This document shows, piece after piece, positions 40,931 through 52,184 of a DNA stretch of 64,000 bases (position 1 is the stretch's first letter; each line of letters opens with the position of its first letter). The stretch covers positions 13,172,316-13,236,315 of the forward strand of contig OW203768.1 of assembly GCA_934045905.1 (NCBI GenBank), written 5' to 3'. The notes below the pieces were generated by a model, which saw nothing but the letters and a program-made list of their open reading frames with translations, did not search any database and was not told the DNA's origin. Source of the DNA: Leuctra nigra. Lineage: Eukaryota > Arthropoda > Insecta > Plecoptera > Leuctridae. Made by a program: the position numbers and the translations under genes.

Positions 40931-42208
40931 ACACTAAAAACCTATCGGAATAAATTTGGAACCACGCAAATTTAACGTGAAACCAAGCAGCCGATGTTGC
41001 TGAGAATTTAGACATAAACTTGCTCCAGGATGAGGACGAATGAAGACACATGACGCTCCAAGACGACAAGACAGTGAGTGAGCTAAGCCAGGCAGTCCCT
41101 CCTTGATCCCTTGTCGTTGTAGCAATTATAAGAGGGTCAATCCCAATACGGTCTGAAAATCAAAACACATGTAGTAAGAATAATATTTCGACTGCATTTT
41201 GTGGAATAAAAATAGAGGATTTGTTACTAGTACACCTAAAAAGTCCTGGGGACTTTGCTACTGTTTTCGTAAATTCGGGCATGGAATTATAGATTGTAGA
41301 AAGAGGTTGATAGCAGAAGTGTGGAAAGCCTCTATTGAGAAAACTCCACTTAGACATGTCGAGACATGTCGACATGTCTTCATGTGCAGAAGTATTTTAT
41401 GACTAGATAATTTATTTTCTTCTTTTACTAAGGAATTTTAACTCTTCCTTGATATAAATTAGAGTAAAATTGGTTTCCAAAAGAAACCAAAACGGTTCTT
41501 AAAGGATATCTTTATCAAAAGTATACCTTCACAAATACATTCTCTCAATAAAATGGTACTAATCAGTTAAGGGTTGACAGACCCTTACAATACAAGTTAC
41601 AAGTTTACAAGTTTTTTTGAATTATATAGAAAATGTAAGACAAAAATAGTATTTAACTTTGAAATTACTTATGTTCCTATTTGATGTTTGGCTGTTGTAA
41701 ATGTAAAATAATTCAATATTTGGATTGTAAGAATTAACACTTGTCTTAGGTTCGTAACATCGTATCTGTTGAGCGACTCTATAGTTTACCAGACGTATTG
41801 GATTTCTCCGTTGGAATCTAAGAGGTTGAATTCAACTCGTGCATGCAATGGTATAGTTGTGTTGCTCAAACTATTGTACCCCACATTTGCGTATTGAGTT
41901 GAGTATTTCAGTAGAATTCGTAGTTGGATTTGTCCTATGTCTAAGTACTATGTGAAGTCGTCTTTGTTAGAGAGATGCCGTACCTAATACAATGTTGTTT
42001 ATATTTGTTTGTTTTCCTGATTATTTTAGCCGCAAGTCGTCTACCGTCTAAGAAATTAAACTGGTTGTGTTCGTTTGTAGAAGATTTGTCGTAAGTTTTC
42101 CCATATCTGATCGTGAATATGTATGTTGTTAAATTTTGAAGGACTGATTATGAATTTGATGAGTATGGATGGAAATGTTGTTGCGCAAAAATGTGATTTT
42201 CATAATAT
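40931..42208. other. AT-rich region; possible 3' UTR of the R3H-like gene
   Basis: No coding frame stands out. If the minus-strand exon at 42209-42400 is real, its 3' UTR lies here; an AATAAA on the minus strand occurs at 41411-41416. The dead LINE begins below about 40930. Confidence 0.35.
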
Positions 42209-42400
42209 TTACATAGGATTTTCCGGCATGTCGTTTATTATGTCCCAGGCCTCTGGAATGAGGTGCTGCCATGTGGCAGATCCTGTGGCGTCGGGGTCGG
42301 GGGTCCAGTCTGCAGTTCCGGTTGTGAAATGGTACTGCCACCATGAGTCAAGCTCTGGTCCCGAATTTGGGCTCGAGGCAGCTGAGGTGACGTTGCTGAA
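42209..42400 (-). CDS. probable terminal exon (exon 3) of the R3H-like gene
   Basis: On the minus strand the frame runs from 42400 to TAA at 42211-42209, starting FSNVTSAASSPNSGPELDSW and ending ATWQHLIPEAWDIINDMPEN plus PM. It is preceded by a good acceptor (a T-rich tract, then TTATTAG). The composition (Ser, Pro, Asp, Trp rich, no lysine) is that of a real protein and unlike the LINE pieces around. It begins in phase 0, which fits the donor of the exon at 47371-47590, but intermediate exons or an unrelated gene cannot be excluded. I do not recognise the domain. Confidence 0.5.
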   Translation of the reverse strand, partial: FSNVTSAASSPNSGPELDSWWQYHFTTGTADWTPDPDATGSATWQHLIPEAWDIINDMPENPM

Positions 42401-42469
42401 CTAATAACGATTCAAAAATTATTATTAAAAAAAACATTCAATTTTCTTCGAAAGAGACATTGCACTTAC

Positions 42470-42718
42470 AAATCTTTTGGATATTCGACAACTATACATA
42501 AAGACCAACCTGATTTATTTGTATACACGTAGGAGTGCGTTTAAAATAAGAAATGACGCATATAAATATGGTCACGGTACTGCAAATATTAGACGTCGAA
42601 GCATATTTGACTTAAAAATTCCAAAAATGGGACAACAATTCATTGATTATACATTGGGCCCCTAATATACAGCTCCATTCCGTTAGACATTATAATAGCA
42701 GATTCTGTAATAATTTTT
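42470..42718 (+). mobile_element. LINE C-terminal fragment
   Basis: The plus-strand frame reads IRQLYIKTNLIYLYTRRSAF, YGHGTANIRRRSIFDLKIPK and then, past a stop, IYSSIPLDI, which follows the order of motifs at the end of Jockey/CR1-type ORF2 (TRxR ... LYNxLP). It is cut by the R1 fragment at 42721. Confidence 0.5.
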
Positions 42719-42720
42719 AA

Positions 42721-42920
42721 ACACTAGGACAATCGCTCAGTATAACGCGTTGATGAGCGAGCACGGGTACGTGGAAATTTTCGAACCGGAAATGCGTACT
42801 CGCAACGCACATAAAACATAATACATCCATATCGATTAAAATATAGGCGCTGATAACCTCGCTGGTGAGCGCCATAAACCATAATATCTGTCTTGCGATT
42901 GAAATATGATCCACTCAATC
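42721..42920 (+). mobile_element. R1 family, 5' fragment
   Basis: CTAGGACAATCGCTCAGTAT then AACGCGTTGATGAGCGAGCA is the R1 head. The similarity fades before the fold-back at about 42922. The 3' part of an R1 copy resumes at about 44960, so the fold-back may have inserted into an R1 element. Confidence 0.55.
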
Positions 42921-42921
42921 C

Positions 42922-44925
42922 ACATTAGTGGAGTAAAGATGTCTACAAATTAGTGCGTTTGTGATACTATTCGTAAAAATTGATACCCTTACTAATTCGA
43001 GTATGAGGAATCCAAAAATCGATGGCACCAACCTGAATAATAATTAGTTTCTGCGTAATTAGCATAATTAGCATAATTAATAAACATGGATAAAATAATA
43101 TATAATTTTATAATATGGTCTTTATGAGTATCCATCGAAAGCTCGTCATGTCTACAATCCATATAAATCATAAAAAGTTAAATTTTTTCATTCACATAAT
43201 AATTGACTGTATAATTAGTTATTTTATAAAAATTGCCATTCAACAAAAAGCTTAAAATGACCCTCTCAGATTTTGATAAAACTTGGTAGGATTGGTCACA
43301 AGCCCAAAGTAAAACATACGTATTTTTTGGTTTGTCCATTTATTGAGTACTTTTGGATTTCCAGGCCCTCAAAAAATCAAAATTTTGGTTTCCATTCCTT
43401 CACTTGAACTGTTCTAACTTTTACACCGTTCAAGTCAGAAGATTCGTCTTTTTTAAATTTTGTTAAACGTATTACTAGGGACTAAGTAGTATGTACATTT
43501 AAGGGGGGAAAAGTCAAAATTTTGGCTCTAAAACGCATTCACAAATCGTATTTCTTCTATTTTTCAATGCATTATGATGAAATATGTGTTAAATGTACAC
43601 AAGAAAGGATTTTTTTATCAATGGCCAATGGGTAGGTACTTAATGTCAAAACACTTTTCTGATTTTAGGAAGGGGGGGGGGGGGGTGGGGGGCGGGGGCA
43701 ATGATAAATTCAGACTCATTTCTTTAGGGGGGAGAGGACGAATTTCCCAAATATTCAGGGTTATTTGTAGGGTGACCAAATATCAATTATTTGTATCCTA
43801 AAAATTACGATGAGAGAAACGCATAGGTGACCTCCCCCCCCCCCCCCCCCAGCACCATATGGGTCCTCGGTGCACGGTTTGCACGAAACGCATATATGGA
43901 GATAAATATTAGTTTATGAAAGAAAGGAGTAGGTGGATGCTATAAATGTACATCAGAAATTAAATTATTTCCCGAAACCGTGCGCCGTGGACCCACATGG
44001 TGCTGGGGGGGGGGGGGGGGGAGGGGGGTCGGTTCACCGATTTGTTTCTCTCGATCGCAATTTCTAGGAATTGTTATTTGGTCACCCTACAAATAACCCT
44101 GAATATTTGGGAAATTCGTCCTCCCTTATTAAAGAAATGAGTCTGGATTTATCATTGCCCCCCCCCCCCTCATTACAACAGAAAAGTGTTTTGGCATTTA
44201 GTACCCATTGGCCATTGATAACAAATCCTTTCTTGTGTACATTTAACCCATATTTCACCATTCAAAATAAGAAGAAATATGTTTTTGTAAATAGGCATTT
44301 TTGAAGCCAAAATTTTGACTTTTCCCCCCTTAAATGTACATACTACTTTGTCCCTAATAATAAGTTTCACACAATTAGAAAAAGACGAAGCTTCTGACTT
44401 GAACGGTGTAAAAGTTAGAACAGTTCAAGTGAAGGAATGGAAACCAAAATTTTGATTTTTGAGGGCCTGGAAATCCAAAAGTACTCAATAAATGGACAAA
44501 CCAAAAAATATGTATGTTTTACTTTGGGCTTGTGACCAATCCTACCAAGTTTTATCGAAATCTGAGAGGGTTATTTTAAGCTTTTTGTTGAATGGCGATT
44601 TTTATAAAATAATTAATTATACGGTTAATTATTATGTGAATGAAAAAAATTATCTTTTTATGATTTATATGGATTGTAGACATGACGAGCTTTCCATGGA
44701 TACCCATAAAGACCATATTATAAAATTATATATTATTTTATCCATGTTTATTAGTTATGCTAATTATGCTAATTACGCAGAAAGTATTAATTACTCAGGT
44801 TGGTGCCATCAATTTTTGGATTCCTCATACTCAAATTAGTAAGGGTATCAATTTTCACGAATAGTAACACAAACGCACTAATTTGCCATTATATAGGACA
44901 CTTGACTCCACTACATACAAGTAAT
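42922..44925. mobile_element. 2-kb fold-back element
   Basis: Arms of about 900 bp: TTAGTGCGTTTGTGATACTA at about 42950 returns inverted as TAGTAACACAAACGCACTAA at about 44864. Inner landmarks also mirror, for example GCCCAAAGTAAAACATACGT (43310) with TATGTATGTTTTACTTTGGG (about 44507), and GGTGACCTCC (43828) with the later GGGGGTCGGTTCACC (44025). The centre is near 43918. C and G runs of 10-19 bases sit in both arms. The reading frames inside are shadows of the palindrome. Confidence 0.85.
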
Positions 44926-44959
44926 ATGCTTTTCATCGAAACTTGAAAATAGCATCTAA

Positions 44960-45407
44960 GCACCCTGGTGCATATAGCAAATCAGATTCAATTCAATTGG
45001 CACTGGAAAACATTTATTTCGATACTTCATATCTGACAGCTTATAAAAAATGTCAATAAGTTCATACGTTCTTAACTGATTGGGATGAAAATTTGTAAAA
45101 TAAGAGAAAATGTTGGTCTTAAAGACCATGCAAAATATGAGTTTGATCACATTTATCGAAGACCATTTTCATTTTTCAGACTATCAGGAGATGTTTATTT
45201 AAATTTTAACCAATCAATGGATTTCAAAACAAATTAGGGTCAGCAAAGAGAAAAGGTTGTCTCTACATGTGTGCAAAATTTCAGATCGATCGGTGAAACG
45301 GTGCAACTTCCATTGCTCCAGGTAGCAGCAAAAACAAAACAAAAAAAACAGAGGTCCGTGCCAAAAGATCCAAAAGGAGACGCTCGCTTCGCTCGCTCAA
45401 TTATGTT
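44960..45407 (+). mobile_element. R1 family, 3' fragment
   Basis: From GGTCTTAAAGACCATGCAAA and ATCAGGAGATGTTTATTTAA to CAGAGGTCCGTGCCAAAAGA and GACGCTCGCTTCGCTCGCTC. Matches the 3' half of the copies at 60.9-63.9 kb. Confidence 0.7.
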
Positions 45408-45835
45408 AATAACTGGTTATAAGTACATTGGACCGTGACACTATTATTAAAATGATATATCTAGGAGTTAGTGACCCAGCTCATGCCTCTGGGGGTAAGT
45501 ATAAACAACATTGCCTACTATTGAATGTATTATTGATAGAGAAGATAATAGTTTGTTTTTCTTATTATTATAACAAAGGTCAGTCACTTACAATATTGCG
45601 TGTTTATTTATTTTTTGTAACATATTTGGTATACTAACTAATGTCACAACTTCCCCAAATTCCACATCCCCATAACTTTGCACCCCCACCATCCCTAAAC
45701 GGGGGTTGATATTTCAGGCCTCCTCGGGTCACATCGAATAGTTTATATTTCTGTACTAGTGTGCCAAGTTTGGTGCTTTATCACTAAATGCGCGATTGTG
45801 TCATAAAAACGATCTCATTAGCTCTATACTAATAC

Positions 45836-46010
45836 AGGTCACAGTATTTCTTCGATCAAGCTGAAATTTTGCACACATGTTCGGACATTCTCTGGGCGTT
45901 GCAGACCCTATTTTTTTAATCCGGTTATTGGTTAAAATTGAAATAAATATCTCCTGATAGATTGAAAAATGAAAATGGTCTTCGATACATCTGATCAAAC
46001 TCATATTTCA
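45836..46010 (-). mobile_element. R1 family, short 3' fragment (minus)
   Basis: CACAGTATTTCTTCGATCAA, TGAAATTTTGCACACATGTT and GGGCGTTGCAGACCC follow the minus-strand order of copy 1. No head or tail. Confidence 0.6.
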
Positions 46011-46102
46011 AACTCATCAAACTGTGACTGAACAATGTTTGAACAAATTGAACAACAATGTGAATATCAAACTGAACAATGTAATCAAACTAACAATGTC
46101 TC

Positions 46103-46880
46103 TTATTTTTATTTATTATTATTATCTTTATTAAAACAGATTTGCATACAGTGTACACGGTGTCTGAGTAAGCTATTTCTAAGAAGTTACGAATTATTGT
46201 TTCTTTAAGGTCTAAGATTAAAGTAATGTTACAATTACAATCTACAGGACTTACATACTAATAGCATGCCTAAATTCTCTTACGCTAGTTGGCATTTCAT
46301 CAGAAAGTACTCCCGTCAACCTATTCCACTCCACAATTCCTCGTCCAATTGTTGAATTGCTTCCATATTTAGATTTAAAACCCTCTCGAAATATTTTCCA
46401 CCTATGGTCATTCCTCCCTCTATATACATCGGGTCGTATCCTATCTTCTAGCTCCTTCCATGGCTTTAACCCAGTGACTGCTCGGTAAATTTTTGTTAGT
46501 CTAGATATTCTTCTTCTTTCTTTGAGTGGTTCCCAATTTAGGCTCTTTACCAAGTTTGTTACACTCGTATAGTTATACTGTGTTACCTCAATCTCTCCGT
46601 CCACTAATCCTCTTCCCTCTAAAACATTTAGTAAACAATTTTTCATACTCTCTTTGTTTCCCACTGGTTTAACGTTCAACCTTTCCAGTGCTGCTCTCAG
46701 CTCTACAACCTTTAGATCTTTCACATTCTTTTTTAGCACTTTCTTTCTTACAATTCTCTCCCCAGTTACATACTTTGCTGCCCTTCTCTGTATCTGTTCT
46801 ACCTTTAGTACGTCTCCTAAAGGTATGTCATCCCAATCAGTTAAAGAACTTAACAACTTATTAGCATTTTTTAATATCTG
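46103..46880 (-). mobile_element. LINE 3' end encoding a SAP-like motif
   Basis: A 201-residue minus-strand frame (46856-46251) carries the usual LINE C-terminal landmarks: QIQRRAAKYVTG at about 22-32, TSVTNLVKSLNWEPLKERRR, and IGRGIVEWNRL near the end. Between the first two is an extra ~65 residues. Within it, residues about 46-79 (LKVVELRAALERLNVKPVGN followed by KESMKNCLLNVL) match the SAP pattern: ELxxxL, a GxK turn and a final leucine helix. SAP domains bind DNA. Tail on the minus strand is AATAATAATAAATAAA-like. 5'-truncated. Confidence 0.75.
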
Positions 46881-46947
46881 TCAGAAATGAAGATCGAACG
46901 AAATGACTGTTTTTCCACTGTAACTGGATTTGATTTGCTTTAGGTAG

Positions 46948-47139
46948 GTACCAGGGGTGTCATTCCTGTACGTTTTTAGTCTCTGTTAGCTATCTTATCT
47001 TAAAATTTGTTTACTCCAATTTGTTAACGTCCATAACAACGGTTGCTACTGTCTTAAATTTTAAGATAAGAGAGTGAAAATACGTACAGGAATCACCCCT
47101 CCCTCCCCCCCCCCCCCCCCCCCCCCAGAACCCGTACCA
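46948..47139. mobile_element. fold-back MITE, ~190 bp
   Basis: GGTACCAGGGGTGTCATTCC pairs with the later GGAATCACCCCT and GTACC; GTACGTTTTT and TAAGATAAGA / TCTTATCTTA also pair. A C run of about 20 lies in the right arm. Confidence 0.7.
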
Positions 47140-47370
47140 AATATCGCATTACTTCAGTAGCACCGTGTAACTGTAGCACAACTTTTGTTTTGAAAGTGTT
47201 AGCCATGAGAATTAACATTGTCGCCATGGCAACTAGCCGATCGTGCTACAGTAACACCATAGCTTACCTCTATGGTCAGTAACATTTCGAATCATGTAAC
47301 TTATCATGTACTTAGTTCCTTTTGAGATCAAGTAACATGAGGAACTAGTTCCTTTTTACAAGTAACTTAC

Positions 47371-47590
47371 CGGAGTATGTTCGGAGTTGACCGAGTTCAC
47401 TTCGGGGAAGGTAATGTCTGGATTTATGCACTCCGCGAATGAAATGGCTGGCACACGAGACTTCCTAGTACGAGTGACTACAACGCCTTTGTCTTGACCT
47501 TTTACGTGATTGAGACGGAAGATGGGCAGCACCTTGTGGAGTATTTTTCGATCTTTTCTCGTCATTGGAGGAAAATGCAGGGCCTGCGAT
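47371..47590 (-). CDS. exon 2, R3H-like domain
   Basis: Minus-strand exon with donor CCG|GTAAGT at 47371 and acceptor GCAG before 47590. It encodes QALHFPPMTRKDRKILHKVL, a middle part ending KGVVVTRTRKSRVP, and a tail SVNSEHTP. The order FPPM, R..(L/V)H, a hydrophobic core and VVVT...SRVP is that of R3H domains (single-stranded nucleic-acid binding; found in ARPP21/encore, R3HCC1 and NF-X1 proteins). The R..H pair sits at DRKILH. Phase matches exon 1 at 49759-49924 (AT + A). Which family member it is cannot be decided here. Confidence 0.55.
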
Positions 47591-48599
47591 CTGCTGGCAG
47601 TTCAGTCACAGGTGCAACACAGAATTAGTAATAAGCTTTGCTAGACAGAAACGCAAACAAGCCTATATAAACGTAAGCGAACAATACAATACAACTTATT
47701 AACATGGCTTGAGCGACTCACCATGTAAACATGATGAAATACACGTGCTTTTCTCGGGGCCAAAATAGAAGATGCCAAAAATTACGCTACTCTTATATAG
47801 GCAAAGGACTGTTTTCTTGTGTATGTTCTTTACCCTCACGGAATGACCGATCTCAAAAGCAAATCAAGGTTCTTTTATTATTGTGAAAGGTGCACTTACT
47901 CAATGCACACCTCTAGTGTACACGTACATTAGAAACAAAAAACATCTGTTTACTTACTATTTTGTTAATATTTAAATATAGGTAGTGTGAATGAATAACG
48001 TACATTAGTATACAGTTACATTATTATAAAGCAGGCTTCAACAATATGAATACCAGACCATGAGCCAGCCGTAGTTAATCCACGCTCCCCCCCCCCCCCC
48101 CCCCCCCGGGTCCCGGATGATCTGAAAGTGGTTTTGGGTACCTCAAGGTACGCACATTACACTTTCACTTGTTTGACATCTGACCTTCGGGGCAACAACA
48201 CCCCCAGGGGGTACAAACAAAGGGTGATTTTGGGGGGATTTTGCACACGTTTGAATTTTTTGTGGGCTAACGGGACAAGATAATTACAATCAGTTTGCAT
48301 ATTTGAACAAAGGATAACATTTGTAATTTTATTAATTTTTTTTGTAAGGGTACTTAATACCCTTAGATCAAAATTTTGGAAATTTTGGAAATTGGGGGGG
48401 AATTACCCAAAATGGTTTTGATGGCAGTCAATCTCTTCGTAATAAAAGTTGTTTATGAATATGACATCATACAAGATTGCTATATTTTGTGTTTACAACC
48501 CATTTTACTGGGATTAAGTGTCTTTAATGGGAATGATGGGAATTTTCGCTATTTTTGTAATTTTCGCTCCCTTTGATTATCCCTATGACGTGAGTTATT
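47591..48599. other. intron or intergenic DNA with a poly(C) run
   Basis: If the R3H model is right, this is intron 1. A run of about 20 C is at 48089-48107. Nothing else recognised. Confidence 0.4.
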
Positions 48600-48718
48600 T
48601 TTCATAGAATGTCTATCTGTACCAAATTTGGTAGAGATCGGTCAAAGGGTGCAGGAGTAGGTATATGATGAAGAACATACATACAGACAGACAGACAGAC
48701 AGACAGACGTACAGACGT

Positions 48719-48809
<91 letters not shown>

Positions 48810-48835
48810 CAATTCTACTTTATATAGATACCTAA
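48600..48835. repeat. interspersed-repeat tail with (GACA)n microsatellite
   Basis: ATCTGTACCAAATTTGGTAG then an AGACAG repeat from about 48688 to 48809 (with two GTAC interruptions) and ACTTTATATAGATA. This is the common tail of an invertebrate interspersed repeat. The cysteine-rich frame on the minus strand is only the microsatellite. Confidence 0.75.
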
Positions 48836-49758
48836 AATAGAATAGATAGATAGTGTTGTCTAAGGAATTATGATCATCATTATCTTGTAGGCATTATCAT
48901 TTTTTTACCATCATTATTGATAATCCATTATGTAATGTTCTTAAAAATCAATTATGTACCTAGTAATTCGAATTTTCGCACTTAAAATTGAAATTGGATA
49001 CCCCTAACTGTATTCTGAGTTCAGAACAGAGCTCTGAGCTCGGAAATCCACTTAGGGTGGCACGATCACTCGAGACATGGTTTCAGATCTTCATAATTTT
49101 GTGTGTACGTATTGATAATCACGCCATACACAATCCCTGAAAAAATTAAACACATCTCGTGTCTAGTTTCTGAGATAATTTAAGTTTTATCCCCCATGTT
49201 ATCTTATGGCATACAAGTAAAATCGTGTCATTTTTAAGCTAAAATGAAGTTCTAAATTTTTTTGTACCGCTAGATTTTAACAAAAACCTTTTTTCTGGTA
49301 GTCATACGGACATACTATCAGAAAAGAAATTGAAAACAATACCAACGTGTGCTATTTTAAAAGTTATTAACCAAATTCGAAATGATTTTCCTAAACCTCC
49401 CATGTTAAAGTTTTGTTCATTCTCATAAGATATAAAATTGAAAATTATTATTGGACGGGAGTTGCAAACTACAGGACAATTAATGAGTATTTTATACTTC
49501 AATATAGTTGAACTGTTTTAAAACAGTTCAAAAACAGTTAAAACAATGGTTATTTCAAAAATAAATAAATATGTGCTATATCGAGTGCTCGCGCCACGTT
49601 AAATATGCATGTTTAAATAGAATAATCTGATTTTCAATAATTTGTAAGTAATTGGTATTCCAAATGTTCCAATATCTGTAAGTGCCAAATAATTATCATA
49701 TTGATAGTAAGATTTGATACCTAACAAAAAAAGGCAAATGACAGTGAGAGCAACTCAC
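48836..49758. other. intron or intergenic DNA
   Basis: AT-rich, no recognised feature except short inverted words near 49509-49540 (AACTGTTTTAAAACAGTT). Confidence 0.4.
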
Positions 49759-49924
49759 ATATTGGGTGGCTGGTGCAGAAAACCAAGCAGCTGCGACTCG
49801 ATGTGCAGCATCAACTTACGGTCCTTAAAGCATTTATTTATCATGTCTTTAATTAAACAGACGTTTTCTAAAGGCTCGATGTTCATCGTAGAATCGTTTA
49901 AGACGTCAACATCCATTGTTTGGC
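49759..49924 (-). CDS. exon 1 (coding) of the R3H-like gene
   Basis: Minus-strand exon between an acceptor (TTTGTTTATTAG) before 49924 and a donor AT|GTGAGT at 49759. ATG at 49916-49914 opens MDVDVLNDSTMNIEPLENVC, and the exon closes with LMLHIESQLLGFLHQPPN, the alpha helix that precedes the FPPM motif in R3H proteins. The splice phase joins exon 2 without a stop. An upstream, non-coding exon is implied by the acceptor. Confidence 0.5.
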
Positions 49925-50324
49925 CTAATAAACAAAATACATTGAAATAACCAGAACCAGGCGCGTATGAAGATGGGGAGGGGCAGTCGAGCAGACTGAC
50001 CCCCCCCCCCTGACCCCCCCCCCCCCATTATCCATACAAAATTAAGTTTAGCATCCCAGAATCACTCATCAATTTTTATCTTTTTATGTTATATCTCTCC
50101 TGTTAGTTTTAACAAGTGGCAAAACGGCAAAATCGATCAAAACCCTCGTATTATTACATCGTTTTGATGTAATTGTCCAGTCGACGACAGGGCAAGGCAA
50201 CTGCTACGTAGTACCAGGCTGTACCTACAACCAAAGATATTCGTTTGGTACCTAGTATTCATAATATTTTTGGATGTACCGTTATAGTACCTACCAATCT
50301 ACCTACTTACCTATCTATAAGGAG
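49925..50324. other. intergenic; hAT-like end fragment at 49958-50035
   Basis: CAGGCGCGTATGAAGATGGG followed by GGGGCAGTCGAG and two long C runs looks like one end of a hAT-like MITE; the partner end was not found. Confidence 0.4.
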
Positions 50325-50804
50325 TATGCATGTGATTTGTTATTTTGATTTTTGGCCGCCATGACGGGTATGGCGAGGGCTTTATTTTGTCGAAATAGTT
50401 TAAAAGCGATATCTTTAGCGCAACTGACAGTGATATTTGACATTATTTACGTTAAAGCTTGTCTGCAATTATGTCTAACATACATTCAGGCATTTATTTA
50501 ATTGATAATCCTCTTATAATAGACAGTGGTCAGCATGGCCAGCAAAATTTGACACGTACCTTATGGAAAATGTAATGTTGGAATCAATCAAAATCCGTTA
50601 TCATTGATTGAATAGTCTAACCATTAAATATGAATACTAGGAATAACATTAGAACAAGAAAGCAGACGTAAAAGAGTGGACTAATACTAAAATATACAAT
50701 TTAAAAACCGGCTGTCACGTTTGACTTTTGTTTTTTGGGGACTGTCATGGCGAAATTTAGGCGGTTTAGAAGGCCGTGATCTTTCTCGCGCATACTCCTT
50801 ATAG
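50325..50804. mobile_element. MITE with CTATAAGGAGTATGC ends, 480 bp
   Basis: CTATAAGGAGTATGC at 50325-50339 and its exact inverse at 50790-50804. Subterminal GGCCGCCATGACGGG and GACTGTCATGGCGAAA also mirror in part. Target duplication not clear. Confidence 0.75.
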
Positions 50805-51038
50805 GCATCCTGCGTGAGAAAAGGTTGCCATAGTAACCTATATGTTGTGTTTATTGACTCGTGTTGTGTTTATTTTTATTAATTTTTAATAATTAAATAC
50901 AATGAGTATTATACTTTTAATCATAGTTAGGTGGAAGAGCCATTGAGGTGGAACCTCGCCGTATTATTTGTGCACTGTATCATTGTGCAATCAATAAAAG
51001 ACAAAATCAATAAATCAATAAATATATAAAGGTATAGG

Positions 51039-51085
51039 CATAGACATTGTATAGCCTTCGTTGTATAGCCTATACAATGTCTATG
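51039..51085. repeat. 16-bp perfect hairpin
   Basis: CATAGACATTGTATAG pairs with CTATACAATGTCTATG across 15 bases. The right arm sequence also occurs singly near 4990. Confidence 0.75.
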
Positions 51086-51315
51086 GTATAGGGAATAAAC
51101 AAATCTGACAGCGGCAATCCAAAGTTCAAAGAAAGATATTTAAGTAAAGGTACATAGTTAATAATGATATGAAATATTTATTCTTACACATTTTCAAGTT
51201 AAATATTCATCTGAGAAATATTATTTATCTATTATTTATAGCTTTGACACATTTCCCCTACCATACCAGCCTCCATTTTTCTACCCTTGTGACGTCACGA
51301 GCAGGATTCCTATAA

Positions 51316-51573
51316 GGGTATGTACACTCGACAATTGTCGAGTGTACATACCCGTTTTATGAATTAATTCATAAAACGGTATTTGAAAGAAATGGATTGT
51401 CTGAAAAAAATGTGATGGCATCATCTGATGAAGTCTATACTTACTAGTCATCTACCTCTAGTAGTTGAGCTCTGATTTCATTGATAATAACAAGGATTGA
51501 TTGTCAATGAACCTGACCAGCAGCCAATCTGTTTCCTTCAAATACCGTTTTATGAATTGTCAAGTGTACTAGG
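51316..51573. mobile_element. MITE family B, copy 1, with a head-to-head duplicated end
   Basis: The body from ATTCATAAAACGGTATTTGA to TCAAATACCGTTTTATGAAT is a TIR element also present at 59196-59412. At its left end, 51316-51353 is a perfect 38-bp palindrome built from the TIR tip (GGGTATGTACACTCGACAAT and its mirror). Confidence 0.8.
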
Positions 51574-52181
51574 TAATGTAGGCCTAGTACTAGGTAGGTA
51601 TTCCTTTGTGTAGAAGCCACACTATAGCTACCTACCCAGCCAAGTTATTTATTTAGATTCGCTATTTTTCATTATCTTTCGTTCTCTTTCGCGGTCATTA
51701 ATATACATATAGAATTGAATAGTACTTTACCTGTTCTTTCAAATATAAGACTAAGGTAAGGCAAAAGGCGTCAAAATTCAAACCATGTCGGGTGACATTT
51801 CAGATTCTAGAACAATTGAAAAATGTTCCGTTCAACTGTCAACAAAAGCAAGGTCTATTGGATCTCCGCAGACTAGCGGCCTTGGTTATTCTGAAATGAT
51901 ACGTCCAGTCTCGCTCATTGTCTAGACGTTAGAATAATGTTACGTCCGTCGTCCAGACTTTATCTTTTGACCCTCTTCCGCTGAATTGATTATACTTCAA
52001 TTCAACAGATTATACTTTTGTTATTATATCTTTACTTTAGTCTATGAGATGTCCTTACTTTATGAACTTTACAGAAGTGATTTGTATTCCATTATTCGGC
52101 TATGACAGCAAAATGTGCCATTCTCTGCTCAAGTATTGGACGGTGCCGTCGGCAGTATGGACATACATGGACATAAAAGGC
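51574..52181. other. intergenic, nothing recognised
   Basis: No feature found. Confidence 0.4.
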
Positions 52182-52184
52182 TTA

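Noticed and set aside
42123..42404. 93-codon plus-strand frame
   Set aside because: The minus-strand frame over the same bases has a splice acceptor and a protein-like composition, and is preferred.
48613..48810. Cysteine/serine/valine/leucine repeat protein (minus)
   Set aside because: It is the translation of the GACA microsatellite.
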